Origin: Syncephalis fuscata
Taxonomy: Eukaryota > Zoopagomycota > Zoopagomycetes > Zoopagales > Piptocephalidaceae
Length of the DNA stretch: 62,535 nucleotides
Reading direction: 5' to 3'
Assembly (NCBI GenBank): GCA_025786725.1
Contig: JAHLTZ010000070.1
Span: forward strand, 1 to 62,535
Position 1 is the first letter of the stretch. Each line of letters begins with the position of its first letter. The notes below the pieces were generated by a model. The model worked only from the letters and a program-made list of their open reading frames with translations, searched no databases and was not told where the DNA came from. The translations under genes and the position numbers were made by a program. Shown here piece by piece: positions 38,102 through 50,516 of this stretch.

Positions 38102-38418
38102 TAGTTATTATTATAAACAATGTTTATTAAATAAAGTGAAAAATTAAGTTTTTTTAATTAATCAGGATTAATGATTGATGTGTTCAATGATTTACACTCT
38201 AATAGCTTTCTATTTTTTTCGATCTGATTAGGTACATTACTCAGTATCGTTATTATAAACACAGCGACAAAGGGTCGGCGCCTTTATTGCGACAGCTTTG
38301 TTAGGTTCTATTTACAGTAGGTAGATTATAGCCAATAATATATGCAGTGCATCTAATTGAATCGCATCTTGTAATTGCCACGCATACGCAAGCACGCGTG
38401 CATACCTGCGTTTAAGCC
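38102..38418. other. Intergenic
   Basis: Spacer between two same-strand genes, AT-rich with no recognisable gene. Confidence 0.6.
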
Positions 38419-41400
38419 ATGTCAGAACCACATGACGCTACACCCGAAGAGGATTTGTCGGTGTCGCCTCTTTCTACTAACATTGTTCACGACGAGATTA
38501 CAAGTACAACTGACCAACAAGACTCATTGCAAGAAGAAAAAGAAGAATCAACCACTACAACTACGGCTGAAATGACTACCGATACACTAGAAGATGCAGT
38601 CATTTAGTAAACACCACCGAATCACAGCCTACTTTATTGGAAAAGGGGTCTATGTTTACAGATAAACAAACAACAAACGAGGATATTCATATATCAACTG
38701 ATGTGGCATCAACAAGTCCAGTAGAGACTGAACCGTCAACTGATACACTCCTTAATTCTGAACATTCATCCCCACCCGCTAAAGTAGCACCATCAGTATC
38801 TGGTAAGATGAATGTACAATAGCATATAATGTAGTACATTTATTTATTTACTTATGCTACTTAAATAATGTAGGTAATTTACAAGTGCCGCCTGTAAATC
38901 GACTACGCCGCTCAGACCCCGATCATTTTCAGTTTGAAATGGTTGAAGAGGAGTTTAATTGGGCATCTGGCACACAAACCCCTTCAGATTTAGGTGAAGC
39001 ATTAACAGAACGTAACACGCCCTCCACAACATCGCCATCTAAAGCCGCACTAATGCCAGATCGCATCGATATGCTTAATCGTGTACAAAGCCTTGATAGT
39101 GAAAGTAATTGGAGTGAATCAGAAACGGCATCACTAATTGATGAGGATGTATCAGAAGAGATGGAGGAGGAAGAGACAGATCATATGGTGGATATGCCAG
39201 ATATTGCTATACCAACACCTACCACAGATATGGATGACCATATAGATACAATTGATGACAACAATACTGACGAAAGTAATAGTGAACCAATAGCTAATGT
39301 ATTGACTGAATCAACAACATCTATAGTTACTGATACAACAGCATCGCCACCATCATCTGTTACATCCATCGTAGATGTATCTAATTCACCTATTCAATCC
39401 ACTTCTACAGCTGTTGAACAAAATCCATTTACAGATAGTAAAGATGAATCAGCTGCATCTTTATTGTTAAAGACACCAAAAGCACCCACACGACCCAATC
39501 AACAACTAGGATTTGTTGATACTGAAGTGACACCACAGCTATTTAAAAGAACGCCACTTGATAAAATACCAATTCGACTTATATCCGATGAAAGTCCCCC
39601 GGTAGAGTCATTGGAAAGAGAAAGTCCACCGTCATTCTTTATGTACAGCGATGAGCCGCCTTTATCGCATGGACGAGCATTAAAATTTACGTCGTCATCG
39701 TCGCCGGAAAGAATACAAGTCGGCCGCATAGTAAAGCGGCTTCAACTGCCGATGAAGCTGACCAAACAGCAATTCATATGGGTGATGAACATGACAAAAG
39801 TTCGCTGGGTGATCTAAGTAGTATTCTACCTGAACCGGGTCCATTAATAGGCCATGATATATCGATAGATGGTGAAATGGAAATAGAAGAAGAGGTTGAC
39901 GAAGCAGTGGTGGCCGCGGCCAAAATTGCCACTGTAGTAGCAGCCTCACCCAATCGTCGTCGTAGAGAAGTAGAAACGCCAGAACTGTATGCTTCAGTGG
40001 CACTAGTTGTACAACAACAGCATGAAGAGGCACGACGAACTCGGCTATCTATTTCGGAGCCGAAAGCGCATATTGAAGCTCAGTTTATTAATCGATTACA
40101 GGAAAGGTAAGTATGGCCGCTTTTACACACCACAATACTAATGGTCATTTGATAGCATATCAGCAGCAGCCATTGCTTCTCTTAGTCCCAATTCATCGAA
40201 TTCATTGCCGTTATTTAGTAGTGAAAACGATTTTGATACTGTTACATCGCTGGTTGATGCCCGCGACCGAATGACCAATTCAATGCCGGCCTTTTCAGGC
40301 GCACAACGTTCACTTAGCTCGTCTATGCTACGGGCCAATTCGGATGAAGATAAGTTAACTGCTTTACTTTTACAGCCATCGTCATTAGAAAGCCTACGTA
40401 AAATTGTACCTGCACCTGAAACAAATCTGACTCATTTATCAATTGTACTGGCTGGCGATGCACCAGATGAGGTATCGCGACAACAAGTATTACGGGCATT
40501 TGCACGCGCCCTTCATAGCAGCAAAGGTGGATCAAAGACGGGCCATTTGAATGATTATGCCAATGTAGCGCAGTATGGCTTAAATGTTGCCGATGTTACA
40601 GGCACGGTGGCACGTACACAGCAGCAGATGGCCTTCCAACACTCTGAATTATGTATCTATTTCCTTCGACCACCAGTGTCCAAAACACAGTTAGATGGGG
40701 CAGCCGAGTGTGCACGACAAATCAGTATTCTACCCGTGTGTCTTAGTCAAGGCGATCGTTTATTTGCAGATCAACGTCTTATAACACGCGGTTTAACACA
40801 ACGTAAAGTTGCCAACACCGTACTTACACCTGGCACGACATCAACCGTAATGCATTGGCAGAAATGCACCCGGCGACACTTGCCTTTTCACTACAATTGG
40901 CCCAGGAACGTACGCCAATGAACGACTGGCCAATAAGCGGCAAAAGATACGATTTGTTGTTTCTGTCGTTACAGTGTTTCTGGTCAGTCTATTTCTATTG
41001 GTTATTTTGCCTGGAGATGGCTCAACCGGTCGAGATGCACTGGATGCCGCATTACCGCCAGGCTGGTCACGTTGGCTGGCTCAATGGTCGCCGTTTACCG
41101 GCACATCAACATCCCAATCATCGTATTCACAATACTATGACACGGTTTACCATCATAAAGATACGAGAGATGACGATCCACATGCCGATTGGATATACGT
41201 AGGCGATGACACTATAGTAAGTTTAATTTATATTGGCATAGCATAATATAATAAGCAAAACAAATTTAGGTGGAAAATGTACCAGAATATGAGGCATTGC
41301 CACAAGAGCCGGCGAAGAAAGAGAAGAGTCAGAACGATACGAGAATAACAGCAAGGATAATGATGAAAATAAAGACAACAACAAGAGTGAAGATGAAGAA

Positions 41401-41898
41401 ATGCCTGACGATCTGTTTTCATGGTTTGGCAATCTAACACGCCAACTATCACGCTACTTGAAGAAGAAAGAAGAGCTGTCAAAGAAGCCAGGCATAATGA
41501 CGAGTGGCATCCATACGATCGTTCAATGGATAGATGCGCTATTTGGCACAGAAGATGACGACGATACCGAGCAACAAGAGGATGAGAAGATAAAGAGCGA
41601 AGAGCAGGTGGAACAGGAACGTCGTCAGCGTCGTCAGCATCGTCGTCGTATTAGAATACGTAGAACACGGCACCGCACTTACGATCCAGGTATGCGCGGC
41701 AATCTACACTGGGTCATGGATGTAGGATTGGACGGACTAGATGATGCAAGAATATGGCTGTACCGCACAACAGAACCGTTACGACGAGAGTTGGTCAAAC
41801 AAACAAGATTGTTTTTGCAAACAGAGGCTGGTAAACGACTACAAGAGCTTAGACAGCTTTTACGAGATCAGTTAGCAGATTTGATTAAAAGAATGTAA
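38419..41898 (+). CDS. Large acidic, Thr/Ser-rich single-pass membrane protein, frame interrupted
   Basis: Open stretches in different frames follow one another with continuous character from the ATG at 38419 (MSEPHDATPEEDLSV) to 41898 (...DLIKRM). Two ordinary introns are visible (38805-38873 and 40109-40155, approximately; a third at 41218-41270). The N-terminal half is acidic and Thr/Ser-rich (EEMEEEETDH; PTTDMDDHIDTIDDNNTDES). After about 40.9 kb a basic stretch (NKRQKIRF) leads into one transmembrane helix, VVSVVTVFLVSLFLLVILPG. A C-terminal charged domain has Arg-rich runs (RRQHRRRIRIRR) and a predicted helix. The frame shifts by -1 near 38594, 39715, 40852, 40910 and 41312; each is repaired by one extra base in a short homopolymer. 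Either the assembly is imperfect here or this is a decaying gene. I recognise no family. Confidence 0.5.
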
Positions 41899-43350
41899 TA
41901 AACATAAGTATAGTTATAACCAGTATAATTGGTGTAAATAATGATGCGATTTATATTACTGCTACATAAAGATAAAGTGAATGATAAATATTAGTTTTAA
42001 GCAAGTTATTTTTTGTATAAATGATCTACTACTGCTATTTACATTGCTGAAATAGAATAGCAGTTTACGTTTAATGTTATCAAGTGAATTTATATTAAGC
42101 AATATGACCACAAGTTTGATTCGTTATTATGTAATAGTTTCAGTTTATAAGCACATTGTATTCTAACTTTAGATTTTAAACTTTTTAATATGATAATTGT
42201 TGAAATGTATCAATTCATCAATGGATCTAACGACTATAAGTAATTAATAGCGATAAACTATTTTTATTTGTTGACATAGCATTTAAACTAACCATCCACT
42301 AGTTAGTATATGTTAGTAGTAACGGACTAGATGGATAAACTTAACCATGTTACTATACCAATAATACCGCAATTAGGCCTTAACAATTTTGGTTCATTGT
42401 AGCTGAAAATATGTTTTAAAATGCGTAAAACGTAAAGTCAATAACGATGTATCTTTCACTTTTCATAAACTTTTTATTATACGAGCCATGCTATTTCGGA
42501 ATGTTTAATGGATATAGACATGCTATAGCGCCTTTCTAATACATTAAATGCCAGTTAGCCGGTCGTATTACCGGGTGTTCAAGTAATCGATGATACAATA
42601 ATTGAATATATTGTTTATTATCAAGGCGTGTATACCTAATAATCAACGATAATGCTTAATTTTAGCAAAAGGCCTTTATGAATGGGTAACATATTAGTGT
42701 GTTGAACATAACCGCTCGGTTCTCTCTTCCCCGCTAACCATGGTATTAGACTGGGTGCACCCATGGAGCAACCAGTATACGCTATACCTCAAAGTAACAC
42801 GACCAGTTTCCACGCCAAAACAAGTATCTCTAAGGCAGCATTGGTTAATTGCTTAATATTGTTGCGCATTCACCCCCATGTGTTGCTTGTGTTACCTAAG
42901 CGTTTTGAAATTTTAAAACATTAGCAAGTATTGCGGTAAAGTCACAGCAACGCACCATTATGATTTTTAAACAATTGTAGTTTTATTAGCACGTTGAATG
43001 TAGTGTAACAATAAATACATGTTGTTATTTGAATTGATGGTGCATGCAGCACATTGTTGGTATTGTTGTCTCATTTGTGTAAATGCCGAATAATTTGAAA
43101 CAAATCCTAAAGTTGCTAATCTATTAATAAATCTATTTTAGCCTATTCTTTAGTGTTACCTTATTGATGAGCAATAGGAGTTAACGGTATAGTTTATACA
43201 ATACAGCGTGTCGGCGCCTCAGTACAAACATGTATTTAAATGGCCCATAAATATACTTAACTAGCTAATGGTATTAACAATACATTCTACTTTTTACCAA
43301 CTACGCTCTATTATCATTCTACTTGCTTGCCTCAACGAATCGGTATCATC
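41899..43350. other. Intergenic, upstream flank of the micro-exon peptide gene
   Basis: 1.45 kb of AT-rich DNA with no supportable ORF. The last 50 bp before the ATG at 43351 share TTCTACTTGCTTGCC with the corresponding place upstream of the 54755 locus (TTCTATTTGTTTGCC) and, more loosely, with the inverted-repeat copies, which suggests a conserved promoter-proximal or 5' UTR element. Confidence 0.5.
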
Positions 43351-44758
43351 ATGAAGTTATCTATTGTCGCTATCTGCACTATTGTCGTGGCTTTTATGGT
43401 CAATACAGCCACGGTGAATGCCAAACCAGCTCTAGTCCGTCGTGGTATGTTGCAATAACAGCATCTAATATTGCCATGCTTACCAATATCACGGCTAACA
43501 AATGCTGCTATTAGATGGTAAGCCGGGATAATGAATCAATCTTTAGCACTCATTGTATACTATTATCCGTATGCTAAACATCTTAAAGATATTTAAGCAG
43601 TTGGTAAGCTTTAAACAACAATAGTTACTGGAATTTAACTAACCATTATTTATTGATATACAACGGGTAAACTAGCGTCGTTGGCTAAACGTAAATCACA
43701 TATAACAGTAAATAAATATTACAGCTATAATACTAATACATTGAAACATTATCGATAGGAGGTAAGCTACGATGAAATACTTGTTTAGTTATTTAGCTAA
43801 ATGCTGATGGTATTTATTAAATGGCAGGATATGGTAAGTAGCACTATGCATTTATTATCTATGTATTAACTATATACTATCTATTGTGTATATTTATTGC
43901 TGATAGGTGTTCGTAAGTAGCATTTTATACTAAATAGCTATGCATTATCTAAATCTATGTGTCTATATATTTAATACTAGCAATAAGTGGTAATTAGCAT
44001 TGCAAATAGATTAGATATATATTAACCAAATTTATACATTTTAAATGAAATAATAGATGGTGGGTAGTAAGCATACGATTTAGCCGTGTATTAATTAAAT
44101 GTTATTTGCTATGACCATTCGATAATATTGATAGGACGTAAGTAGAGTATTACAAACCGATTAACTAAACACTAAATATATACTATTTGCTTTATAATAT
44201 AACAACACTGATAGTTCGTAAGTGGTATTGCATACTAATTAACTACACACTAATTAAATATTGTATAATCTTTGTATTCAATCTAATCAATAGGACGTAA
44301 GTTATACACATACTATTTCGCTGTATGTTAACCAAATTATGCATTGTGTATATTTAATAATACTAATAGCAAGTAAGTGGCATTGCATACCAATTAGCTG
44401 AACATTATTTAAATGCTGTGTATTTTTGTGTTAACTATTTAATAGAAAGTAAGGGGTATTATATATCAAAGGTTTATGCATTAATCAAATATTGCATGCT
44501 GCGCGTACTTAACAACAATATTAGGATGTAAGTAATATTGTAATTCAATTATTTATGCCCTAATTAGACGGCACTTTTGGGTATCTTATTAATTAATATT
44601 AATAGTCAGTAAGTTGTATTGTATATTTATTGGCTATATATTAACTAAATACTACGTGCTGTGTACATTTATTAATTAATAGTTGGTAAGTGGTATTGCA
44701 CATTAATTAGTTATGTGCTAACTATAATCTATTGTTTTATATATTTTCCACAGCTTAA
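43351..44758 (+). CDS. Micro-exon secreted-peptide gene (locus A): signal peptide exon plus 15 micro-exons
   Basis: Exon 1 (43351-43444, 94 nt) encodes a signal peptide (MKLSIVAICTIVVAFMVNTA...VNA) and a short propeptide KPALVRR, then a GTATGT donor in phase 1. Micro-exons between AG and GT: ATG 43515, TTG 43601, GAG 43759, GATATG 43828, GTGTTC 43907, CAATAA 43981, ATG 44057, GAC 44135, TTC 44215, GAC 44294, CAA 44370, AAA 44446, GAT 44525, TCA 44606, TTG 44683; the last exon begins at 44754. Introns are 66-83 nt except one of 155 nt. Joined in phase, the micro-exons read DVGGYGVPINGLRPKRFIA and stop at TAA 44756-44758. Every micro-exon is a multiple of 3. CAATAA could be CAATAAGTG (other donor), and ATG at 44057 uses a weak GTGGGT donor. 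The RR before the array looks like a Kex2-type cleavage site, so the mature peptide may be wholly micro-exon encoded. Function unknown; effector, pheromone-like or antimicrobial roles are all possible. Expression and splicing are inferred. Confidence 0.65.
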
Positions 44759-45372
44759 TCAAGAAAATTGATACATTGGTATTGATAGCGTGACTGTACC
44801 AACTGCCTCAATATATATCTAAATATATATTTGACAAGAATCAATACATTTGCCAATTGTCGTTGGTCCAGTTATATATATATATATAGCAAATCCTAAC
44901 CAATTATTTAAATTATCTAGCTTTTAATTAATGGAATTATTATATTATCAATAACTCTTGGTTGAACTTATTCAGCCATGTAAATTGTGTTAATAAAAAT
45001 ATTGTTTCATTCTAACTACATAATCAAGCTTTTATGTGCATTCAACGTTTGATTTGATTTAACAATTAGCGGACACCGGTGAATTAAGCATAGCAACACC
45101 ATAGCAAATATAATTCATTAGCTATTAGTATTTATTAATATAAATACAATAATATTGCATGTAAATGCTGTATTTTTATACCTTAGTAGGGCAGTAATTA
45201 TAGATATTTGCAAGCGCATATGCATAACATCAAAAATATCATTATTATATAATTAGATTGATAATATATTAATATTGATAAAATAAAAGTTTTTAGACCT
45301 CAAATACTAAAATTGCATTTTGATATTTGTATCATTATAATTTTAACGGATATACATAAAAGAGGGGGCCAG
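44759..45372. other. 3' flank of locus A
   Basis: Contains blocks shared with the 3' flanks of the other family loci, for example GCCAATTG followed by a GTTTAGTCC-like block near 44853 and GAACTTATTCAGC near 44962. They match 14167-14290 and, in reverse, 53220-53370. This shows the whole locus, not only the exons, was duplicated. 45200-45370 is AT-rich with no gene. Confidence 0.5.
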
Positions 45373-46286
45373 TTCACCGATCTACTATGTTGTTTGTTTC
45401 CGTGCATTTGACGCTGATCCACAAAGTATACTTACTTGGAACCAGTATCAGTGTTTACAGTAGTAATGCGTGAAGGTATTATTTAATCTATCAGCAACCA
45501 ACACCACATACACGCAATGTATTGCGCCGTATTCGACAACTGATTGATTATGTTAATATATCGCCCGACTGGATCAATTATGCACTTATGACGATATAAC
45601 TGATGGATTTGCACCACTTATTGGCAATCTGCAACTAGAAGTGGATAGTATTGATGAACTAGTACTGATTCTAAAGGAATCAGAGCAAAGTGATATGTTG
45701 CGTCGAATTGGACATGCTCGAAAAAGGTAATGACATCAATGCGACTTTTTGGTAGTAAAGCCAATGTGATGCGTGGATTAATTAAACGATGCAATGATTG
45801 GGCTGGTGATGAAATTGAATTATATCTTGGTGATATTCAAGATATTTATATGTATATTTGATATATGAATATAATAGTAACACTATGACATAGATCATTT
45901 AATTACAATGTTGCAGAATGTGCACATTACGAAAAGATTATTGCTCGTGCACATAGCAATTATTTGGCACAGATCAGTATTGAGTTGACACAGTCGCCCA
46001 ATGCTACCAATGATGTTATGTCAAAACTGACAGTTCTTGCTACTATTATAGTGCCAATGAACGTTGTTACTGGTAAGTTAGAATGCATATGTAGTAGCTA
46101 TTAGTTTAACCAATTTGTTTACAGGTTTATGGGGAATGAATGTGCAAGTACCTGGTCAAGATGCTGAGGGGCTTGCATGGTCTTTGGAATCATCGGTGGC
46201 ATGGTAATATTAGGTATTACTTATACGTGTATATGCGACGCAATAAGTTCTTTAATTATACTATAGACCAAAATATCGAATATTAA
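45373..46286 (+). pseudogene. Mnr2/Alr1-type CorA magnesium transporter fragment, 5'-truncated and frame-broken
   Basis: Translated in shifting frames, the segment reads IYYVVCFRAFDADPQS, YLEPVSVFTVVMREG, QQPTPHTRNVLRRIRQL, PDWINYAL, DDITDGFAPLIG, EVDSIDELVLILKESEQSDM, MRLFGSKANVMRGLIKRCND, LYLGDIQ, YEKIIARAHSNYLAQISIEL, MSKLTVLATIIVPMNVVTGL, and then WGMNVQVPGQD with the GMN signature, ending in the last membrane helix. This is the order and spacing of fungal Mnr2/Alr1 proteins. The N-terminal third is missing upstream. At least seven -1 shifts are needed (near 45433, 45481, 45590, 45726, 45920, 46182, 46229), each by one base in a run of 2-4. One intron donor is AT instead of GT (about 45842). 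Truncation argues for a pseudogene; the lack of visible missense damage is odd for one. Confidence 0.72.
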
Positions 46287-47545
46287 TTGATTTTATTTTA
46301 TCAAACTGATATAGCCATTTAAATATTGATTCGTTTTAGTAAAGATATTAAAGCATAGCAATATATTGTATCATGAATACCGTGCCACTGTTTATTCTCA
46401 TTGTGCTACTGTAGATACTTTGACTATATATTAGTAAACATGGCTATTTTATAAATAATTGTCATTTAGCATAATTGTAAATAAATACCGGCTTGCTTTG
46501 TTCATCCGCTCATTAGTCTATATGCACTATAGTTTAGTATAACTAATTGCTACTTGAGTTTGTATATTATTTATACCGCTTTATTGTTTTATTGTATAAT
46601 AAATACGCACTATCCAATAATATTGTTTTCTTAGCTTTAGCATTATTATTAATAAAATCCAGTTTATTTTGTCTATGTATCTACTTGTGCGAATATCCTT
46701 TATAACTTTGACAATGGCAACTGGCATGCCTTATATTGTAAACTTGTCTTGACATATAACAGCATATCATGTGTTAATTTATACAAATACTTATCTATTT
46801 GTTTATAGCTTCGCTCATTATAGCGTTTAACTTATTTTGTTGATTTGTTTATTGGTTGTCTATATTTACTGTGTAGATATTGTAACCGTTTGTTACTTGT
46901 AGTAATCAATGATTATTCTTAAGTAATTGACGATTACGCTAGATTATATAATAATAAACTAGATAGCACTAGTAATAAAACTAAAAAAATAACACAAATA
47001 ATTACTAATGTTTATTTAATATAATAAAAATATGTGCCCTTTTATACTGAAATGAGCTAAGTTTAAAAGATACTTGTAAAGGAAAAACTTGTTCGTTCCT
47101 TCCTTTTGGTATTGTATACGGGTATTAGTTTACTTTAAGTAAATTAGTACCCATGTAATATGCTAAATATTAAATAAATTGGCAGGGCCCTTGTAAAGAT
47201 TTTAAATTATTTACTAATATGTTAGTTAGAGTACTGGACCGCGTGCTGAGTAAAAGCTACACAAATGTTGTTTGACTAAGTCACGTGACTATATGTTATA
47301 TTAATTGTGATTACCATATATGGAAATGAGGCATATAAAATTATGTGATTGAATTATTATATTTAGTGTTCGTAACAAATTATTTACATTTTTTTACATA
47401 TATTCAGTTTATTGTATATTTTTACACGACAATAATTATTGATACTATGCCACTTTAACCAATTTATCTGTTTTGCCTGTTTTAACTTGCTTTTTTTGAG
47501 CCAATCAGCTTCAATGCGCAGTGTGACTGCTATATCTATATTCGA
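46287..47545. other. Intergenic
   Basis: AT-rich, with no supportable ORF or recognised repeat, up to the start of the 2.2 kb tandem array. Confidence 0.6.
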
Positions 47546-47939
47546 TTTTGTACCACCTTCCTAATATGGAGTATTGCCGTGACTCGGTTTAACATTCAAC
47601 TCCAGAGCCCGTAGTAATACAGCCACCCATTGGGCCATTTCCGGCTGACCTTGCCATTACTGTGGATACGCATTGTTTTGCTTGATCAACACCAAAGCCA
47701 TTGCTAATTGACAATTGCCGGCTTGTCTAGCAGACGGTTACAATAATTCGATTTGTTAATAATTAGCCTGGTGCAAAAATAAACACGATTTTGGATAGAG
47801 GAAAGATGGGCGATTATAGAAAACATAAAAAGCGGTGTCAAAGCTACAGTGTGTATAGTGGAATGAGTGGAATGAGCAAAGTATATTGCCGCGTATAAAC
47901 AATAAAATGTGTCTAGTGTATCGTAGAATGATACATAGT

Positions 47940-49085
47940 AGTGTGGGACAGAATGGGAATGATATAGGTAAATGGTGGATATATGCATACTGGATAACGA
48001 ATCTATGATGACGAGTATTTGATGACTGATGTCACTCACCACCCATCATCATGTTCAATAGATTGGGCGTTATTAAATATTAGTCATTTGTCCCCCAAAA
48101 AAGCAATAAGTGTGATGATGTGACGATTAAATAAAACTCACCACTTGTCCCCATGTTCAATAGAGTGAATGTGCAGTGCAATTGCGCGAATGTTATTAAA
48201 TTTAGTCATTTGACCCCCAAATCACACTACATGTAATAATGTAATGATTAAATAAACAATTATAAAATATATATATTGTTATATACCATTATATGACGGT
48301 GTAAGACGGCGTAAGACGGTATAAGACGTACGCTGCGTACCGCTCCGTACCGCGGCGTACCGCTCCATAAGACGGTGTAAGAAGGTATAAGACGGCGTAA
48401 GACGGCGTAAGGCGGTGTAAGGCGGTATAAGACGGTGTAAGACGGTGTAAGGCGGTATAAGACGGCGTACCGCTCGTACCGCGGCGTACCGCTCCATAAG
48501 ACGGTATAAGAAGGCGTAAGACGGCGTAAGACGGTATAAGACGGCGTAAGACGGTGTAAGACGGTATAAGACGGCGTACCGCTGCGTACCGCTCCATACC
48601 GCTCCATACCGCTCCGTACCGCTCCATAAGACGGTATAAGCCGGTGTAAGGCGGTGTAAGGCGGTATAAGAAAGTATATATCACTATACACCACTATATA
48701 CCACTATATACCACTATATACCATTATATACACTATATACCATTATATACCATTATATATCACATTATAGCTTTTTTTAACTAAAATCGTTTATTGCTTA
48801 GTGTGATTTGGGGTCAAATGACTTTTTTTTGTAACATTCGCGTAGTTGAACTACATTTTCGTTCTATTGAACATGGGGACAAGTGGTGAGTTTGATTTAA
48901 TCGTCGCATTATTACATTTATTGTGATTTGGTGGTTAAATGACTATTTTTAATAACGCCCGATCTATTGAACATGATGATGGGCGGTGAGTGACATCATC
49001 ATCAAATGCTCATTATTGTAGCTTTATTATCCAGTATGCATATATCCACCATTTACTTGCATTATTTCCATTCTGTTTATGCTGT
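47940..49085. mobile_element. Foldback-like element with about 300-bp inverted arms
   Basis: Within unit 1, the left arm (47940-48250) and right arm (48780-49085) are inverted copies. Shared blocks include GGTGGATATATGCATACTGG, a GATGTCACTCACC block, CATCATCATGTTCAATAGA, CACTTGTCCCCATGTTCAAT, a CGCGAATGTTA-like block and TCATTTGACCCC. The arms flank the minisatellite. The same element recurs in unit 2. Single diverged arms occur at 16.6, 56.6 and 58.8 kb. No transposase seen. The structure fits a foldback element or a non-autonomous terminal-inverted-repeat element. Confidence 0.6.
48294..48670. repeat. 10-bp compound minisatellite, copy 1
   Basis: On the minus strand it alternates two 10-bp families: CTTANNCCGT (NN = TA, CA or CG) and GGTACGNNGC. 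Because the unit is 10 bp, all three minus frames stay open, which explains three overlapping ORFs that are not genes. Runs of one family switch to the other about every 40-60 bp. Confidence 0.9.
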
Positions 49086-50516
49086 ACACTTTTATTTTAT
49101 TAAATGTTGTTGTACATTGTTATACAGTATATTGGCCACACTCTATCGGTTGGCGTTGTCCATTCGACTCTAGCTTTATAGTTGAATTGGCCCTTCATTA
49201 CGCTTTTTCTGCTAATGACCATATTACACAGTCACAGTTGGGCATATTGATAAAGTTAACAGTAAATTAACGAATATATATACTGCAAATCCGATTGGTT
49301 CTGCGTACTCGCATGACAATTCTGGCTATAATAAACCAATAAAATAAAATGTCTAAATATTTATTGTTTTTATTTAGAATTGTATACGCATATCATAGCA
49401 ATATTGGTCAAATATTGGTGAAAATCGTTAAATATAAATATAAATTTGTTTATTTATCGCTATAATTTGTTTATTATGCTAGTTTGTCGATTGGTGTATA
49501 GTATACTGGCTGCTGGCTGCCAATCTGGCTTATTCTAGTGCAGTCATTGCAGTCATTGCAGTGTTTCAGCTAATGACCATCAGTATGGTCCTTGCAGGTC
49601 CTTACTCGTATATCAGCTGGCGTATTTTGTTTGTTTTACGCCGCGTATGCATCGATTGCATTGCCCGGGTTGTTTCTGGCTATTGAGCTATGTAGTGGTA
49701 CGCTTTATTCGTTCTATTTCACTCATATTGGCCTCAATCTACACAGCACGCCACTACATCACTTCCGTTTTTTGTACCACCTTCCTAATATGGAGTATTG
49801 CCGTGACTCGGTTTAACATTCAACTCCAGAGCCCGTAGTAATACAGCCACCCATTGGGCCATTTCCGGCTGACCTTGCCATTACTGTGGATACGCATTGT
49901 TTTGCTTGATCAACACCAAAGCCATTGCTAATTGACAATTGCCGGCTTGTCTAGCAGACGGTTACAATAATTCGATTTGTTAATAATTAGCCTGGTGCAA
50001 AAATAAACATGATTTTGGATAGAGGAAAGATGGGCGATTATAGAAAACATAAAAAGCGGTGTCAAAGCTACAGTGTGTATAGTGGAATGAGTGGAAGGAG
50101 CAAAGTATATTGCCGCGTATAAACAATAAAATGTGTCTAGTGTATCGTAGAATGATACATAGTAGTGTGGGACAGAATGGGAATGATATAGGTAAATGGT
50201 GGATATATGCATACTGGATAACGAATCTATGATGACGAGTATTTGATGACTGATGTCACTCACCACCCATCATCATGTTCAATAGATTGGGCGTTATTAA
50301 ATATTAGTCATTTGTCCCCAAAAAGCAATAAGTGTGATGATGTGACGATTAAATAAAACTCACCACTTGTCCCCATGTTCAATAGAGTGAATGTGCAGTG
50401 CAATTGCGCGAATGTTATTAAATTTAGTCATTTGACCCCCAAATCACACTACATGTAATAATGTAATGATTAAATAAACAATTATAAAAATATATATATT
50501 GTTATATACCATTATA

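Noticed and set aside
42720-42790. CCATGG-containing near-palindrome
   Set aside because: Short and imperfect, with no second copy or associated feature.
43515-44753. Alternative view: the array is recursive splicing of one long intron, or a plain minisatellite
   Set aside because: Recursive sites would be zero-length (AG directly followed by GT); here three bases intervene each time, the phase is kept throughout, and the triplets join into an open frame. A plain minisatellite would not keep both splice sites while the triplet varies. Not excluded without RNA.
47704-48042. 112-codon ORF repeated three times (also 49928, 52159)
   Set aside because: Its recurrence is due to the 2.2 kb tandem unit. 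It overlaps the foldback arm and is hydrophobic low-complexity sequence.
48260-48694. Three overlapping minus-strand ORFs of 72-144 codons with YTVL/RLTPSY repeats
   Set aside because: They are the three frames of a 10-bp minisatellite lacking stops; no start context, domain or conservation beyond the repeat itself.
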